Source: Sarcocystis neurona
Taxonomy: Eukaryota; Apicomplexa; Conoidasida; Eucoccidiorida; Sarcocystidae
Length of the DNA: 64,000 nt
Direction of reading: 5' to 3'
Assembly: GCA_000727475.1 (NCBI GenBank)
Contig: KL647289.1
Location: 1,614,036 to 1,678,035 of the forward strand
Positions 31,977 to 44,883 of this stretch are shown one piece after another. Position numbers and translations under genes: made by a program. Every line of letters begins with the position of its first letter. The stretch's first letter is position 1. The notes under the pieces were generated by a model, which saw only the letters and a program-made list of their open reading frames with translations, did not search any database and was not told the DNA's origin.

Positions 31977-34900
31977 TCACGGAGTCAAGAGCCTGCTGGT
32001 GGTTGTATCGCTGAGTGTGGCTGCTCCGTCGTGGACAGTGCTCGCTTCGCTTGCTCCTTCCCCGCAATCAGTCTCCGCCTTCTCTTGGTGCGGATGCTCG
32101 TCGTATTCGCCGAGCAACGCAGCAGCAGCCCGCCAGTCTCCGGCCTCAGCAGCAGCTGCAGCTGGCCCAGAGATCTCTGCCGCGACCCCACCGCGCCGAA
32201 CCACCACCTGCAAGGCGCGTTTGTACAGTCTCAGTTGCCTCCAGGCAACGCACAATGCAGCAACAAGAAGCAGCAGCACCACCACAGAAATCGCAACGGC
32301 GAGCGACGCGCTAGACCCCATTAGGGGACTGCTAGTCGCCTTTTCTTGGCTGTGCTGCCCCCTGCCAGTTTCGTTCTCTGAAAAACGCAATCCGCTATCC
32401 CCCTTGTCGGCACCGTTCTCCGTGTTACCAGCCGCGTCGGCGATTTCCTTCCGTGCCCCTCTACCTCCGTTCGTCCCCCCCCTTGGGGGCACGCGTGCCG
32501 CTGCAGCAGCAGCACCACCACCACCAGCAAAAAAACAACATGCCCACAGCGAATTAAAGGCAACATAATCACGGCTACACCTCACTAAATGTGACTATCG
32601 GCACCGCTAGTTTCCGCAGCAGCTACTTGCCGACCCTACTTCAACGGCTGTGTGCCTACGCGCCGAGAACCACGTGGTGCTCTTTCGGGAGCATGAGTTA
32701 GACGGTCACCTCACCTGCACTACTTCTACCCAACTCTGGCCACTCGTCGCTTGAATCTACATCCACCGGCTTCATTGGCACTGTGGCCAACGGTGATGTC
32801 CACGGGGATATCGGTAATGACGTGGGAGACTGGCTCGGCAACAAGTCTGCGATAGAGTCCAGCAGAAATGCTAATCGCGCCCCTGCCAACGTGATCCGCT
32901 CCTCCCCTACTTGACGCACCTTGGCGATGTAGGCTTTTGACGGTTTGTACGGCAGGGAGTTATAACTAAACGTGGACCAGTCAAATTCTGCACCAGCAGG
33001 ACGAACGAGGAGGAAAAAACGCAGTCAGACTGTCCAACAGAGAAGAGGAGTCAGCAACGAAAGAAGCACAGCCAGTGCTTAATGCGCAGCAAGAAATATC
33101 AGGAAACACCACGTACACAAGCAGCGGACGCGCACACACACGCCCCTCCACCAAAAGGGGGAGGAGAGCCTGGACCGTCGCACAAAGAGGAGGAGGAGGA
33201 GCTGCGCACACGCCGAAAACGAAGTTGTTACCCTATCCGAAGACTTAAGAGAACTGCAACAGGAAGTCTGAAGTGCTGCAGAGGCACGAAATGGATGTGC
33301 GTCTTTGAAGCGGAGTACAGATCTGTCCAGGGAATGCACCACAGATTGCCGGGTGGACGGGAGAACACGTAGGATGCGCGTCATGGCCCAGCAGCGAAAA
33401 AATAACCCCCAGCTCTAATGAAGCACAGCAGCGCTGCATCAAATACAACACTGGAGTCACGCACAGCAGATGTGCACAACTGCGACACACGGGGCGCACA
33501 GCTCCCTGCGCAGCACATCCCTGCGGGAAAGCACGTCACATTTAGAGAGTCAGACAAAAGTGTGGTTTCCGTCGCAGGTGCCACAGACCACCGGCACCGG
33601 GACAGAGAAGACCTGCGCCACCGCCAGAGACAAACAGCTGCTGTTGGGTCATACACAAGTGTTTTTACAAACGGGCACCTGCATCACATGCACACAGCCA
33701 CAGCTGCAAAACTTTCCCCAACAGACACGCTGCGCCTACGGCATCTACACACGACAGAGCACGTACGACACAAGTTTCTGACCCAACGGCAAGACGGAGA
33801 AGTACGCTGATGGACCCGAGCGGCGGCCATCTTTGTAACCCGGTACCGGAGGTAGAAGCCAGGAATAGTCAGCACTCGTGAAACATGATGTGCAGGCAGA
33901 AAGTACAGCACATGAGTGACCGGAACGTCAACGGCGGGAAGGCCGCAGCAGCAGGGTGCTCTGAGTTCCGTCGCAGGCAACAGCATTTACGGACAAGGCT
34001 ACTCACTACACGCAGGTCGCGTGCGCCTGCCTGTCGTGAGCGCAGCACTAACAGCAGCAGCAGCAGTGGTCGGTGCGACAGCAGCATGAGGGCACCAGTA
34101 ACAGGACAAAACCCGTGCAATACACACGCGCATGTCAGCCTGCTAGCTTGAGTGAACAGAACGACGGTACGAAACCACTGCAGTAGCACTTCTAGGTGGC
34201 AGCGCAGCACCAGCACGTGAGGGGAGGCAGCAGCAGGACCAGTACAGCAGCAGCAGCAGAGAGGCACGATGGCGTTAGCACGCCTGCATGCTTGCGCATA
34301 CATCGACACACACCAGGAACCCTTAAAAGCTGCTTGGCCCGGAGATCGTGGTTTGGCAGTAGGGCGGCAAGCACGGCTCACGAGGAGGAAAGCCTACCTG
34401 AGTAGACAAACTCTCTAACGATACGGTGGGATTCTCGAATAATTTCGGTGAAGTCCGCATATGTCTTCGCAGCATGGTCCGCAACTGGGTACTTCTGCAC
34501 AAGTCTCTTCGCCTGCAGAGCCCATCCCACTCATTCTCAGAAACCGCATTTCCTCCCGTATCATTCACCGGTCACAACACGCAAAGAAACACGCACGCCT
34601 TAGACGGAGTTTCACGCCCTGCAGATAGTATTCCCCTTCGCACGTAGGTCGTTTCGTCCTCTCTCTCCACGACTGCAGAGGACTCTGCGGGTGCTGTCTA
34701 GGCCACGTACAACCAACCGCTTGGCGTGTTACCGGTATCATGGATGCCGTCCCCTCAGTACGCGTGGAAGTACTCCTTGTGCACAACGCATATAATGATC
34801 CTTTTCTCCTCCTCGCTCTCTCACTACATATACGTACGTAAATGACGTACAAGAAGATCGCCTATAGCATCGGGTTCAGAAGCTCTACACAAGCCTCTCA

Positions 34901-37900
34901 AGTTCTGGGAGTGTATCTGCGTCATATACTGCCAGCAGTCTCCGACGTGTTCCTATGAGCATGCCTGGGTGTTTGTGTGGGATATGTGCATGTATATATG
35001 TATATATATCTATACCTATATCTACCTATCTATCTACATATATATATATATACACGCGCACCGCCATTCGGATAGCGTGCCTACGCAACACTGATAATCA
35101 CGGTGTGTCTTTGAGTAAAGGGAATGGTTGCACCACCCCCTTCGCGCCGGAGCTGCACCCGCACTGGTGAATATTTCGGAAGGTAGGTAACCCGAATTCC
35201 CGATACTTCCACGTATGGAAAGATACGGATACTGTAGCAAACCGTCCTGGTACACCATCAAAATCATACGCCTTTACACCTGTGTGTATATACATATATA
35301 TATACATACATACAGGTGTATATATATATATATATATGTAAAGGATACACGAGGTTGTACTGCGCAAGCATATCGGTGTGCGATTATACTTCATATTCCC
35401 TTTGTCACGGCGGATGAGGGAGCCCAACTGCGTTCCGTGATAAGACATGCGAATGTACGTGTCAATGTATGAAATACTAAGACACTCGCGAACGTCTATA
35501 AATCCAGTAGCGCATGCGTTGCCAGAGGCGACCGCTGTGATTTCCCCCTAATTGCACATACGAGTATGGAGAGACCCACTCACACAGTGCTAAGGACACA
35601 TACAGCACTTGTATTCCGGTGTTGTGTTCGCACAGTCCGTAGGTCAGGTTCCACACCCACAACAAACCTGCAGATTCCTTAAAGAATGTGTCAGACTCAC
35701 AAAAACGCGTACCGGCATCTGTCACTCTGCACATGTGAGTGTCGTGTTACTTGTACCTACACAAACATACCTGTCCACCTCTATACCATTCGATACCTTT
35801 GTATCTACCACGTCCTCTTTTTCTTTTCATCGTATACTCGCCATTTCTCTCCTGCGCCCTTGATGCAGTTCCACTCTGCGTTCAGATTTCCACGTCCGCG
35901 CCTTCCTCTGCTCCTCCTGTGTTATTTAGGTGTACGTACACCGTTACAGGACTGCCTTTCTGGGTATGCCTCAACGCTCGGGCATAGTTCAGCCAAAAGA
36001 CGACGTCTCTGAAAAAACCTCTCCCTTTCTTCAGTGTCTCTGTGTTCGCCTCTGCAGACAACCACGTGCCCGTCTGAAAGAACACACTCCTGCAAGTAAC
36101 GTCTCTCTATCTCCCTCAAGTTTCACGATTTTGTAGTGACTTCTCCGTGCCGCTCTTGAGACTGTTCTGCAAGTTATCTCTTCTGCAAAAGTTTTCCGCT
36201 CTCTCTCTGTCTCAACAGGATGCAGCAAACTATCTCTCTCTCTTGCGTCAGAGTCCGCTTTCGCGAATTACAATCTCTTAATGCATTGAGGGACTGCCCA
36301 AATTCGTTGCTTCCCTCACGCCTTACGCCTTTGTAAATTTACCTCCTCGCGCAGTTTCTTCAAATCGACCCGGTGGAAAAACTTTACATACTGTCCGAAG
36401 AGACCATCCCACTCGCCATGAAGATTGCGACTGAATGATTTCTCTCCGCTTTCCGCGTCGTACTCGAGTGTCGGATCACGCTTCTTTTCTTTCAAATGAG
36501 AAAGATCCACGTATATCTGCCATAGAAGATTGCGTTCGACCGCAGAACAGCAAAATGCGGCTTACTCTCCGAAAACTCAGAGCATCCGTTGACACACAAC
36601 TGAACATATATACACGTATACACGTAGGCACGCGTGCGTGTGTGTAAAATACGCATCTCCCCTATGCATATGTGCACGCCTATGTGTGAACGTGTGTGTA
36701 TTTTGCGGGGTGGTGTGTTTTTATACATCTCGGCCCGCTCCTTCTGCTGTACCACGTATATAATCCTGCGCCTCGTAGAAAACGCATTTCGTGCCTAGTG
36801 GTGTTGTACACGCAGCAGTGGGGGGTGATGCAAAGTAAGTACCCTCCAGCATTCGTGGAACGAAAAAACAATGTCATGTATGTCAAATGAGCGGAGTCGG
36901 CTGCACCATGGTACGTCCACCGTGAGAAATATGCTCAGGAGCTCACGTAGGAAAATCCTGCTACTCACACGCCTGGTAGACCCACTTCTATGCACTGACA
37001 ACGAAGGACTATGGCACACCCTTTGGTTCATGCACGTACGTGACTGTGTGTACGCATGTTACGCATGTCTGTATTTTCATGCGTAAATGGAGAGAAAAAT
37101 CCGCGCGTATATACAGACGCTTCACGTGTGCCGGCTGCGAACTACACAGGGGTAGGGCCGCAGGTACGTGTTTTTCGGAAGAGCATGACGCAGCGCGGCA
37201 GCTGCCGCAGCACTGCTAACCGCAAGGATAGGTCCGGCGTTGGGTCGAGCGCAGGAGCATCCCGGACCATCACGCCCCCACCAATGAAGCATAGTAACAG
37301 CAACAGTGTACAGCCGTACTAAGCCGCTAACGATATACTAGCATTTCTCTTGGAAGTAGGTGCGTCTCAACACACGTAAGTACACGAGACACAGGATGCA
37401 CATACGACCCGTGAACATACGCGCGTATATGACGCACGATGCCACTGCGTATAAATATGTACGTAAAGGTTGGTCAGAAAGACTGCGTATCCCCAAGAGT
37501 AGCAAAAGCGTCAGCAGCAGCTGCGTGGGATAGTCTCCAGTCACCCTCCAAACTCGCCTTGCGTCTAAAGGTCGCACTGTTATGTATGTAACAGTCTGTA
37601 GACGCTCACAGATACATGTACACAAAAGACGCTGGTGCACACATACATACGCAGCTGTGTGGGCGGCAGCCGGACAAAAATCTCTAGACACACAGCAGCA
37701 CTAAGGCCAGCCCGTTCAGGCGCGGCTGCCACAGGAGCATCTGGAGCATGCATAGCAGTGGGGAGGCACCGACAAGACTGGCAGCAGCAGAATCACGAGC
37801 AGCCAGATCACAGCAGCAGCAGCGGAGGCTTCCGACACACGGCAATAAGACAGCAGTGACCGAACTTACACAGCTACGTATCTGGTGCAGTGGATACACA

Positions 37901-40900
37901 GACAGAACACTTCGTAAGACAACCGTTTCCAGCATAAAAGCAGCCCCGCTGGAGCACCGAGGCACGGCGCATAGATAGATAGACGGACAGATCTTTTTTG
38001 GCTGAAGGGCTCACCGTATTGCCCCCGACATCTCCCTTCGGGAAGACGTGCGAAAAGACTTCAGAATTATGGAGTGGCTGGTGAACATCCCCGTAAACGT
38101 GAATGAGAATGCGCAGGTACAAGTTGTAGGCGAGGACGCTGCAGACACCTCCCGTAGGCATCATCAGCATTTCTGCTGATGTCTCGAGGCCGTGGCTCGT
38201 TTCTGCGAAGACAAATCCGTCGTCGCCGTCTGCAGACGTCGCTGGTAGAAAAGTATTTTCCTCTTGTGTTTCTTCTGCTCCCTGCGCAACACCTTGAGGG
38301 TAGAGTTCCAGTGGAGGAACACTGGGAAAAACGAGCATACTGGTGCTGCTGCTACCGGGTACCGTTGCTGCTGCGCTCCAGCCGTGCTGCTCTTCCTTTT
38401 GGACCTTTTCCGCTACTGCCGTTCCACTCCTGCGAGGTTCGTCCCGCTGGTGCCCCACCCGTGTTACTGTCGACGCTCGAACCTGCAAGGCAGACGGAAA
38501 AAGTCTGCGTCTTCCCATTTTCGACCTTTCGGATGGTGGTAAGGCGCGCTCTTCTGCCGGTGTCACCTCGCGTTTGTCCCCCGTGCAACCTTGCAGCGAA
38601 CTGTAGATGGTGGACAAAGCCCAGTCCGCCCCTGCATGCATACATACACGGACAGCTATCTCCGCTCCATGCATACGGCCTACACGCACAAACCTGCTGC
38701 AGCGCCCACGCTTAGCTCAGGGCAAAGCAACGCACCGCTTGAATACACCGCTGGATTATTACACATCCCCCGTGATACAAGACGATGCATATACGTGTCC
38801 TGTAGCGTAAGGCACAATGCTTCGGAAGGGAAGCCAGCCACGCACAGCAGCAGCTGCTTCAACGTGGCGACGCACCGTCTGCCGCACTGCCCTTCAGGCA
38901 AACGCCCTCCGCACGGAAACGCTTCAGAAGAAAACGAACCACTCGGCCGTGCCCTGCTTACTGTACTGGACAATATGCAGCAGTAAACGTGGTGTTCAAC
39001 AGCGTGACTTAGAGAAACCATACAAATACATACGTGTACGTCCATGTATTTTGGACTGTGCGGACACGGTGTACTAGAGAGCTAAATACGCGTATACAAT
39101 CATATATATATATATGTAGAATACGCGTGTGCGCACCGCGACTTCGGCGTGCAAGGAACCTTTGACCTATGGAAGCTAAACACGAATACGAAGCGGTATT
39201 AAATACGCGTCACGTGTACGTGGTGATGCAGCAGAAGCAAAGGCGGCAACGGTTTTCGCCCTCTGACACATTTTCACTGCCGCCAAATGTACAGGGAGAA
39301 TCACAGACAGGCAGAACAAGAACCGCACATGTATATATATATATCATGCATATACACATAGAGAGATGTACATATATATATATATATCCTAAGAGATATA
39401 TATACATATTCTAAGTGGAAATCTCTTTCTTTGCAGGTGCCTGATAAAGGGCACTGTCCTATCTACTACGGCGAGATATATGTGTATGTACGCGCTTTCG
39501 ACTATACACGTGTTCGGCTACATATAAGTATACCTTCACCCACTCTCTGGTGTGTACGCGCATATCTACCTATGCTCCTCAATCTTCGTATGCAGAGAGG
39601 ACACGCAGAGGCGCAGAACGGCGATGCGCGAGGAAGCCGACCACAACATGTGAACTCACAGATATATACACTAGTACAATCTAGATCTCTAAATACGAAT
39701 ATACATATATATAGGATATATATATATATGTACACCCGAGTGCATGCATTCGTCTGTATCCGTACACACGTATTCATAGATATACCTCCAACAGGCAGCG
39801 GCAGAACTTGGTCGATAGGGCGCAGGGGGATATTCTGAGGATTCCACGGCACGCTGCAGTAGTGCCACGTTTTGAAGAGCTGCGAGCACGCAGACGCAGC
39901 AGATAATAAAATGAAAGAAGAGTGTGCTGCTCCTTCATCTTCGGTCTTGTTTCATTTCTGGACGTAGTCAGCACCTGTACGACTCACGTGAGAATGTTTT
40001 GGTTCGTCTCGCGGGCGGTAACAGTTGAATTTCGTACTCTGGTCACAGAGCAGTACCCCGCTTACACAACACTCATGTATTACATGAGTTAAATATACGT
40101 AAGACGTGATAACGAGATGATCATATGCATCCCTTCGCCGTGTGTATTTGTGTGTGTGTGTGTAGAAGAGCTTTTCCTCTGCCGTCCCGCCAGCATATGC
40201 CGTCCTTCCAGCATATTCGTATACAGAACGAGTGCTGGGGAGCGGAAAATGCGTCTCTCTACCCCTCTGCTAATAGCATACCAATAATGGCCTTTCGGAT
40301 GCAAAGATACATGAAGAAGAAAACCCACAGTTCTTTCACGACATCGCAACGGGGAGAGGCCAAATCTACTCTCCCCGGGGTGCGTTGGCGCCTGTGCCTC
40401 GCTCAATCGGCAACTCGTACGTGTATATACAGCGGACAGACAACTGTACGCGTGTATACGTACATAAGTATAGCTACACGTAAGTATGTGCTGCCTCCTC
40501 CCGCTCTACTTACGCACCTCCTGAGTGTGCGCACGCATTCGTCCTGAGTGAATCCTTAATCCTGCGCTGCTACTTACGTGCATTCTTTACATGTACTCGT
40601 GCCCCTCTGTACATGCGTACTCTTGCAAAGACTGCCCCTTCCAATTCGGGGAGAATTCCTCCCCGCACTGCGCAGCAAACTTCATATTTTCTACGAGAGA
40701 ACAGTGGCGTCGCCACAGGAGTGCGTGCACAGCATCCCCTAGTTCTTCACCTGCTATCCTGTATGTGATGACATGTGTATGTACACGTAAGATGCAGAAA
40801 GCCCAGCGTACGCCGCAGTCCTGGTCTCTGCACAGCGACCTTTCTTCTACATACGCCTCCCCACTGTGGGAAAGCCACTTAGCGACACATACATATTCGG

Positions 40901-42337
40901 GTGGCTGGGGGCAGCTCTGCCACTCGTTTGCCAGTACTCGATGCTGTGGGACCCGCCAATACCTCTGCCAAAATTCCGCCACGACGTACACGTGAGACAG
41001 CATCGCACACTGCCGCAGCAGTACAGTTCTCTTCTACTTAAAATATAAACGCGGACAGCTACAGCGTTTACGCGAGACTTCAATTCTGCATAGGCGGCTG
41101 GACGATTTTTCGGGGACTCTCGTCCGTCTGTTGCACGACATAAACAGCCCTCCATCTTCTCTACCCTTTTCGCCTGTTTTGCTGTATATACACAAGCGCG
41201 GCCCTACGTGTGCGCACCCGTGGATGCATATTCTGGTGATTCCATACTGCGAAAAGAGACACCCACACACAAGCAACTGCTGATACAACACGCTTCTGAA
41301 TTGACAAGAACAGCTTCTCTTGCTGAAAGCACACCCGAATTCCATCCTGCCGCGCGAAGTTGCAGTATTCCCCGGAGCGCGTGCACGCAAGGTGGTCCAG
41401 CCACACAGCAGCAGATTCCAGTGCAGATGTGCCTGTTCGCACAGAAAAAGCAGACGCAGGAGCATGCCACAAAGACGCTCACACTGAGTGCAGTTTCAGC
41501 GGGCAGAACAGCGACATCAGCAGAGAGGAGCAGATGCGTTGCATCAACACCAGTGCTTTCACGACTTTGCACTGGACAGCAACGTCCCGATCCCGCGAGC
41601 ATCTGAGCCCCTGGTTCACTGCAGCAGAAGGAGCACGGAAAGCAAAGCAGCAGAGCCACGAGTTCAGCTTTCACCACGTCGTAACTACCCGCCCATCACA
41701 GCAACGTGCTCAAGGAAAAGGCTAGCAGCTGCCCAAAATTTTATGTGTGTGTGTTATTCTTCCGCACAGCTGTAAGTAGTCTGAGAGCCACAGATAACGT
41801 CGCACACCTGTGCTGCAAATACGTCGTGAAAAGCAGCACGTATCTACAGATATCTCTAGCGTAGAAGAACCCTCGAAGGAATGCCCGGTGCACGCACGAG
41901 GGTTACTCGACTTCACGTCGACATGCGTACGTCTCCTCTTCTGCGAAAACGATGTCTTCTGAGACAGAGTGCAGCTCTAGTGCACATCACAGACGTGCTT
42001 TCTCACTCTACGTATGTGCAGCTGCAAGGGCTTGCTTTCCCTTTGTCTGCACATAGGAAGAGTCATTCACCCCGCCGTGCACGCATCTTTAACACGTGGA
42101 GAGACGTATTCTGCCCATGTGGCCGCTGCACGTTTGACCGACATCCTCTTCCACAGAAACCCCTCTGCTGCACGCAGTGCACCGTTTACACATCTATGTG
42201 TATACTTGAGTGGGGCACCACGGCTCGTTGGTCTTACTTGGGTACTGACTTTTCCACAACTGCAGCGCTCCTTCCACTCTAGAGACCGTTGTCGGCTTCA
42301 TAAACTCTCGCGCCACAGCAGCGACAAGCATGTGCCC
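31977..42337 (-). CDS. S1/P1-type zinc nuclease with C-terminal membrane anchor, first exon not found
   Basis: Apicomplexan S1/P1 nuclease, a trinuclear zinc enzyme cutting single-stranded DNA and RNA. Eight minus-strand exons fit in phase: 42337-42238, 41432-41335, 39879-39786, 38631-38015, 36516-36343, 34512-34398, 32987-32715, 32500-31977 (1,995 bases, 664 residues). P1 nuclease uses nine zinc ligands and eight are visible in order: His in GHMLVAAVA, Asp in AAVWLDHL, His in KTWHYCSVPWNP, His and Asp in IHVYGDVHQPLH plus its last His, then His and Asp in NLHGEWD. The ninth is the N-terminal Trp, which must lie in the missing upstream exon. A family-typical C-terminal helix (ITLAGARLAFLLDSIA) follows. 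Unusual additions are a Ser/Ala-rich insert of about 130 residues before GDVHQPLH and, in the last exon, a membrane segment (AVAISVVVLLLLVAALCVAW) with a tail of about 90 residues. That implies a type I membrane protein with its catalytic domain lumenal or extracellular. Confidence 0.88.
34988..35055. repeat. TA/TCTA microsatellite
   Basis: Mixed (TA)n, (TC/CT)TA and (TATC)n tract within the nuclease intron between exons 36516-36343 and 34512-34398. Confidence 0.75.
35285..35341. repeat. TA microsatellite
   Basis: Two (TA)n runs separated by TACATACAGGTG, in the same nuclease intron as the tract at 34988. Confidence 0.75.
39100..39735. repeat. Cluster of short TA microsatellites
   Basis: At least four separate (TA)n runs (near 39103, 39330, 39372 and 39705), interspersed with ACGTGTA-type alternating sequence, lie in the nuclease intron between exons 39879-39786 and 38631-38015. 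Confidence 0.7.
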
Positions 42338-44883
42338 CTGTGCAAGCGATGTGTTACGCACGCATGCAGGCGCGTCTTCATTTCGAGCTTCACCCGTACG
42401 ACTGCGTAAGTATACTAATATCGTACACTGCACTTCCACTCCTACAACTACGAGGAAATCGTACGATCGGTATCGACACAAAGGATGGCACCCTAACGAG
42501 GCAGGCTAGGTTTCTCTGCAGAAAAGCAAAGCCCCTTCTTCGTAAGCGGCCACGCTGACTCGCGCCAGGTGCCCCTCTAGCTAGACTCAGCTGTGGTGCA
42601 ACTCTTACGCACAGAAGGGCTGTTGATGTCAGGAGGAAGGTGTATACGCACACAAATCTTGACAGAGGCTACATGCATGGATAGCTGAACCGAACGAGCA
42701 GCAGACACGCTGACGGACACACTGCAGTACTCAGGGAAGACGCACTTACGTTATCGAGACACGTGGGTGTCTGTGATGAAAAGCCTCATGCGTGTGCGCG
42801 AGGATCTCCCACGATCGAACTCTACATCCAATCACGGGTAGACAGACGACCGCTGTTTCCACGTACGCACCCGCATACCCCGTGCGCACACATGCACAAA
42901 TGGGTACGTAAGTGTATTTAGTTGCTTCCTCCTGTCCACTCGCATACACCACTGTACGGGCACTAGCGCATACGCAGACAAGCGCGTAGACGCACTGCCG
43001 ACGACGTGCATACGACAGACCTGCAGACGTAAACAGATGCGCGCACGCGTCTGTTTGTAAGGGTGGCCTCACAAACGTACCGTGAAGGCCATACGTAGGT
43101 GTGCATGCGCACATACGTTAAGAACAGGAAAGATGGTACGACGAAGCGAGACGGGGGCAGAGGCGCACTACTGAACGGATTGTGCGGCCAGAAGCACCGA
43201 GGTTCGCGTGTTCTGCAGCACACACACCGGACCTTTCAGTGACCTGTTAGCAGTCAGACACCTCAGGTACGAAGTACGTCCGCTGTGACGCCTTTTTATA
43301 CTGCAAGACCAACTCCGCAGTCCACGACTATATCCGTACACCACATTATCTGATATCACCCTGCGAGTCCCATTAAGTATGCGCTACCTACACGTCTGCA
43401 GATAGCAATACACGCGTATGCCCAGCTGTTCACGAACGTGCAGTCATGCCGGGTAGGCAAAATTTCCACGTCCCGTCTCACCATTCCACCCACGTCCGTA
43501 CATCACCACACAGCTTGCGACTGTCCCCTAATCACTGTCTGGTTACACATCCGCGTACGTGCATTGTCAGTTGCGGATCCAGCGTGAACGTGTATGTCGC
43601 TCTCGCGAGAGCGCTGTGGGCTATCGTACAGAGACTTATGTACACCTGTGTGCATACATGTAGAGAGAAGCCTACATAACACGCACTAGTAGACGCACGC
43701 GGGACTGAAATTCTTCTTGCACCGCCTCAAACGAACTCACAATACAGGGACAGCCAGCGTGACAAGAATCGTCACGCTCTCGCGTGTGACGGGATCACAA
43801 CAAAGTCCTGTACGTTCGGGATACAGATGGTTGCACTTCTTTGCGCCGGAAAGCAGTGCACGCGCTACCACTGCACGTGTCTCGAAGAACGAGTAAAAAT
43901 ACCACACTTTCAGAAGGTGTGACCACCGTTCTCTCTCAGGTCGACAGACAATCTCTTTCCTATTGATACTAACTCGCCTGTCACAGTAGCGCGTGACTAC
44001 AGCTTGGCCCCGTTCAGATCCACCGAAACGACGTTCTCTGCGTCGCATTCGATTTAAGACGAGGTGTACGTAAACCTAATCAATGCGGTTACAACAAGAG
44101 GTGGTTAGCACTGCGCCCGCATCATCTCCGTGATCGTGGTGCACCTTGTCTTCTGGTTGATGTAACTGCTATTCATTTGTTACTCGTATACGTAAGAAGC
44201 TATGCTTGTGGTCCTGCGGTATGGAGGTGATCCTCTGGCAAACATTATCAACAGTTTCCTACGCAATATATCTCAATGAGGCGTCCATGCCCACAATGTA
44301 GCATTCTGCGCTGTGGCGTGTGGTCGACAAAGTACGGGTGTCACCCAGCAGTGGTACTGCTGGGTGGTAGTGACTACTGCCGAACAGCGCCTTTTTTTAC
44401 CTCATCTTTCCAAGCAGCCGCTTCATTTACTGCAAAACACGACAGCAGCGCCAGCAGCACGGACGACAGCTGGATGTGAGAAACAGTAACTCGGCGTCCA
44501 GCTGCATGACTACGAGCAGCAGGCCGTACTGTTTTCAGCGCCATGGTGAAGCTGTTGCTCCGCAGAAGAGTGCGCCCCTGCAAACAGCGCGGCGAACGAC
44601 GAAAAGATCGCAACACTGGTGCATCAGCGTTTCACTAGCGCTTTTGTTGCAGTGCGCACGCGTGCAGATCCACATGCAAACAGGGCATTCTGACACGCAC
44701 CCAGTAGTGTACGTAGCCGTATGCGCCTGTATATCTAGACGCCGCAGTACACCAACTACCACGCAGGGAATATTCAAGCGCAACCGCAGGAGCGGTAACA
44801 CGTGCAGCAGTTGAATCTGCATCAAGACTCTCGGGGTGTGGTCGCCACGAACCCCGACTGCCCGCCGGCGCGTTTGTAATTGT
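42338..44883. other. Flank of the nuclease gene; possible missing first exon and a 103-codon minus ORF
   Basis: The nuclease's first coding exon, which should supply the N-terminal Trp and any signal peptide, ought to lie in this stretch on the minus strand but I could not identify it. An uninterrupted 103-codon minus ORF from ATG at 44048 to 43737 is Arg-rich at its start (MRRRERRFGGSERG) and then reads RWSHLLKVWYFYSFFETRAV. It has no recognised domain and may be chance. A perfect hairpin sits at 44342-44366. Confidence 0.3.
44342..44366. repeat. Perfect 11-bp inverted repeat with 3-base loop
   Basis: CACCCAGCAGT (44342-44352) and ACTGCTGGGTG (44356-44366) are exact reverse complements around GGT. 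The flanks GTCA and GTGAC extend the symmetry imperfectly. It is in a stretch without a supported gene. Confidence 0.8.

Noticed and set aside
42609..42653. Possible signal peptide of the nuclease (hydrophobic CVYTFLLTSTALLC on the minus strand, ending at a phase-0 donor)
   Set aside because: The frame has no ATG between an upstream stop and this segment, only GTG, and joining it to the next exon would leave out the expected tryptophan.
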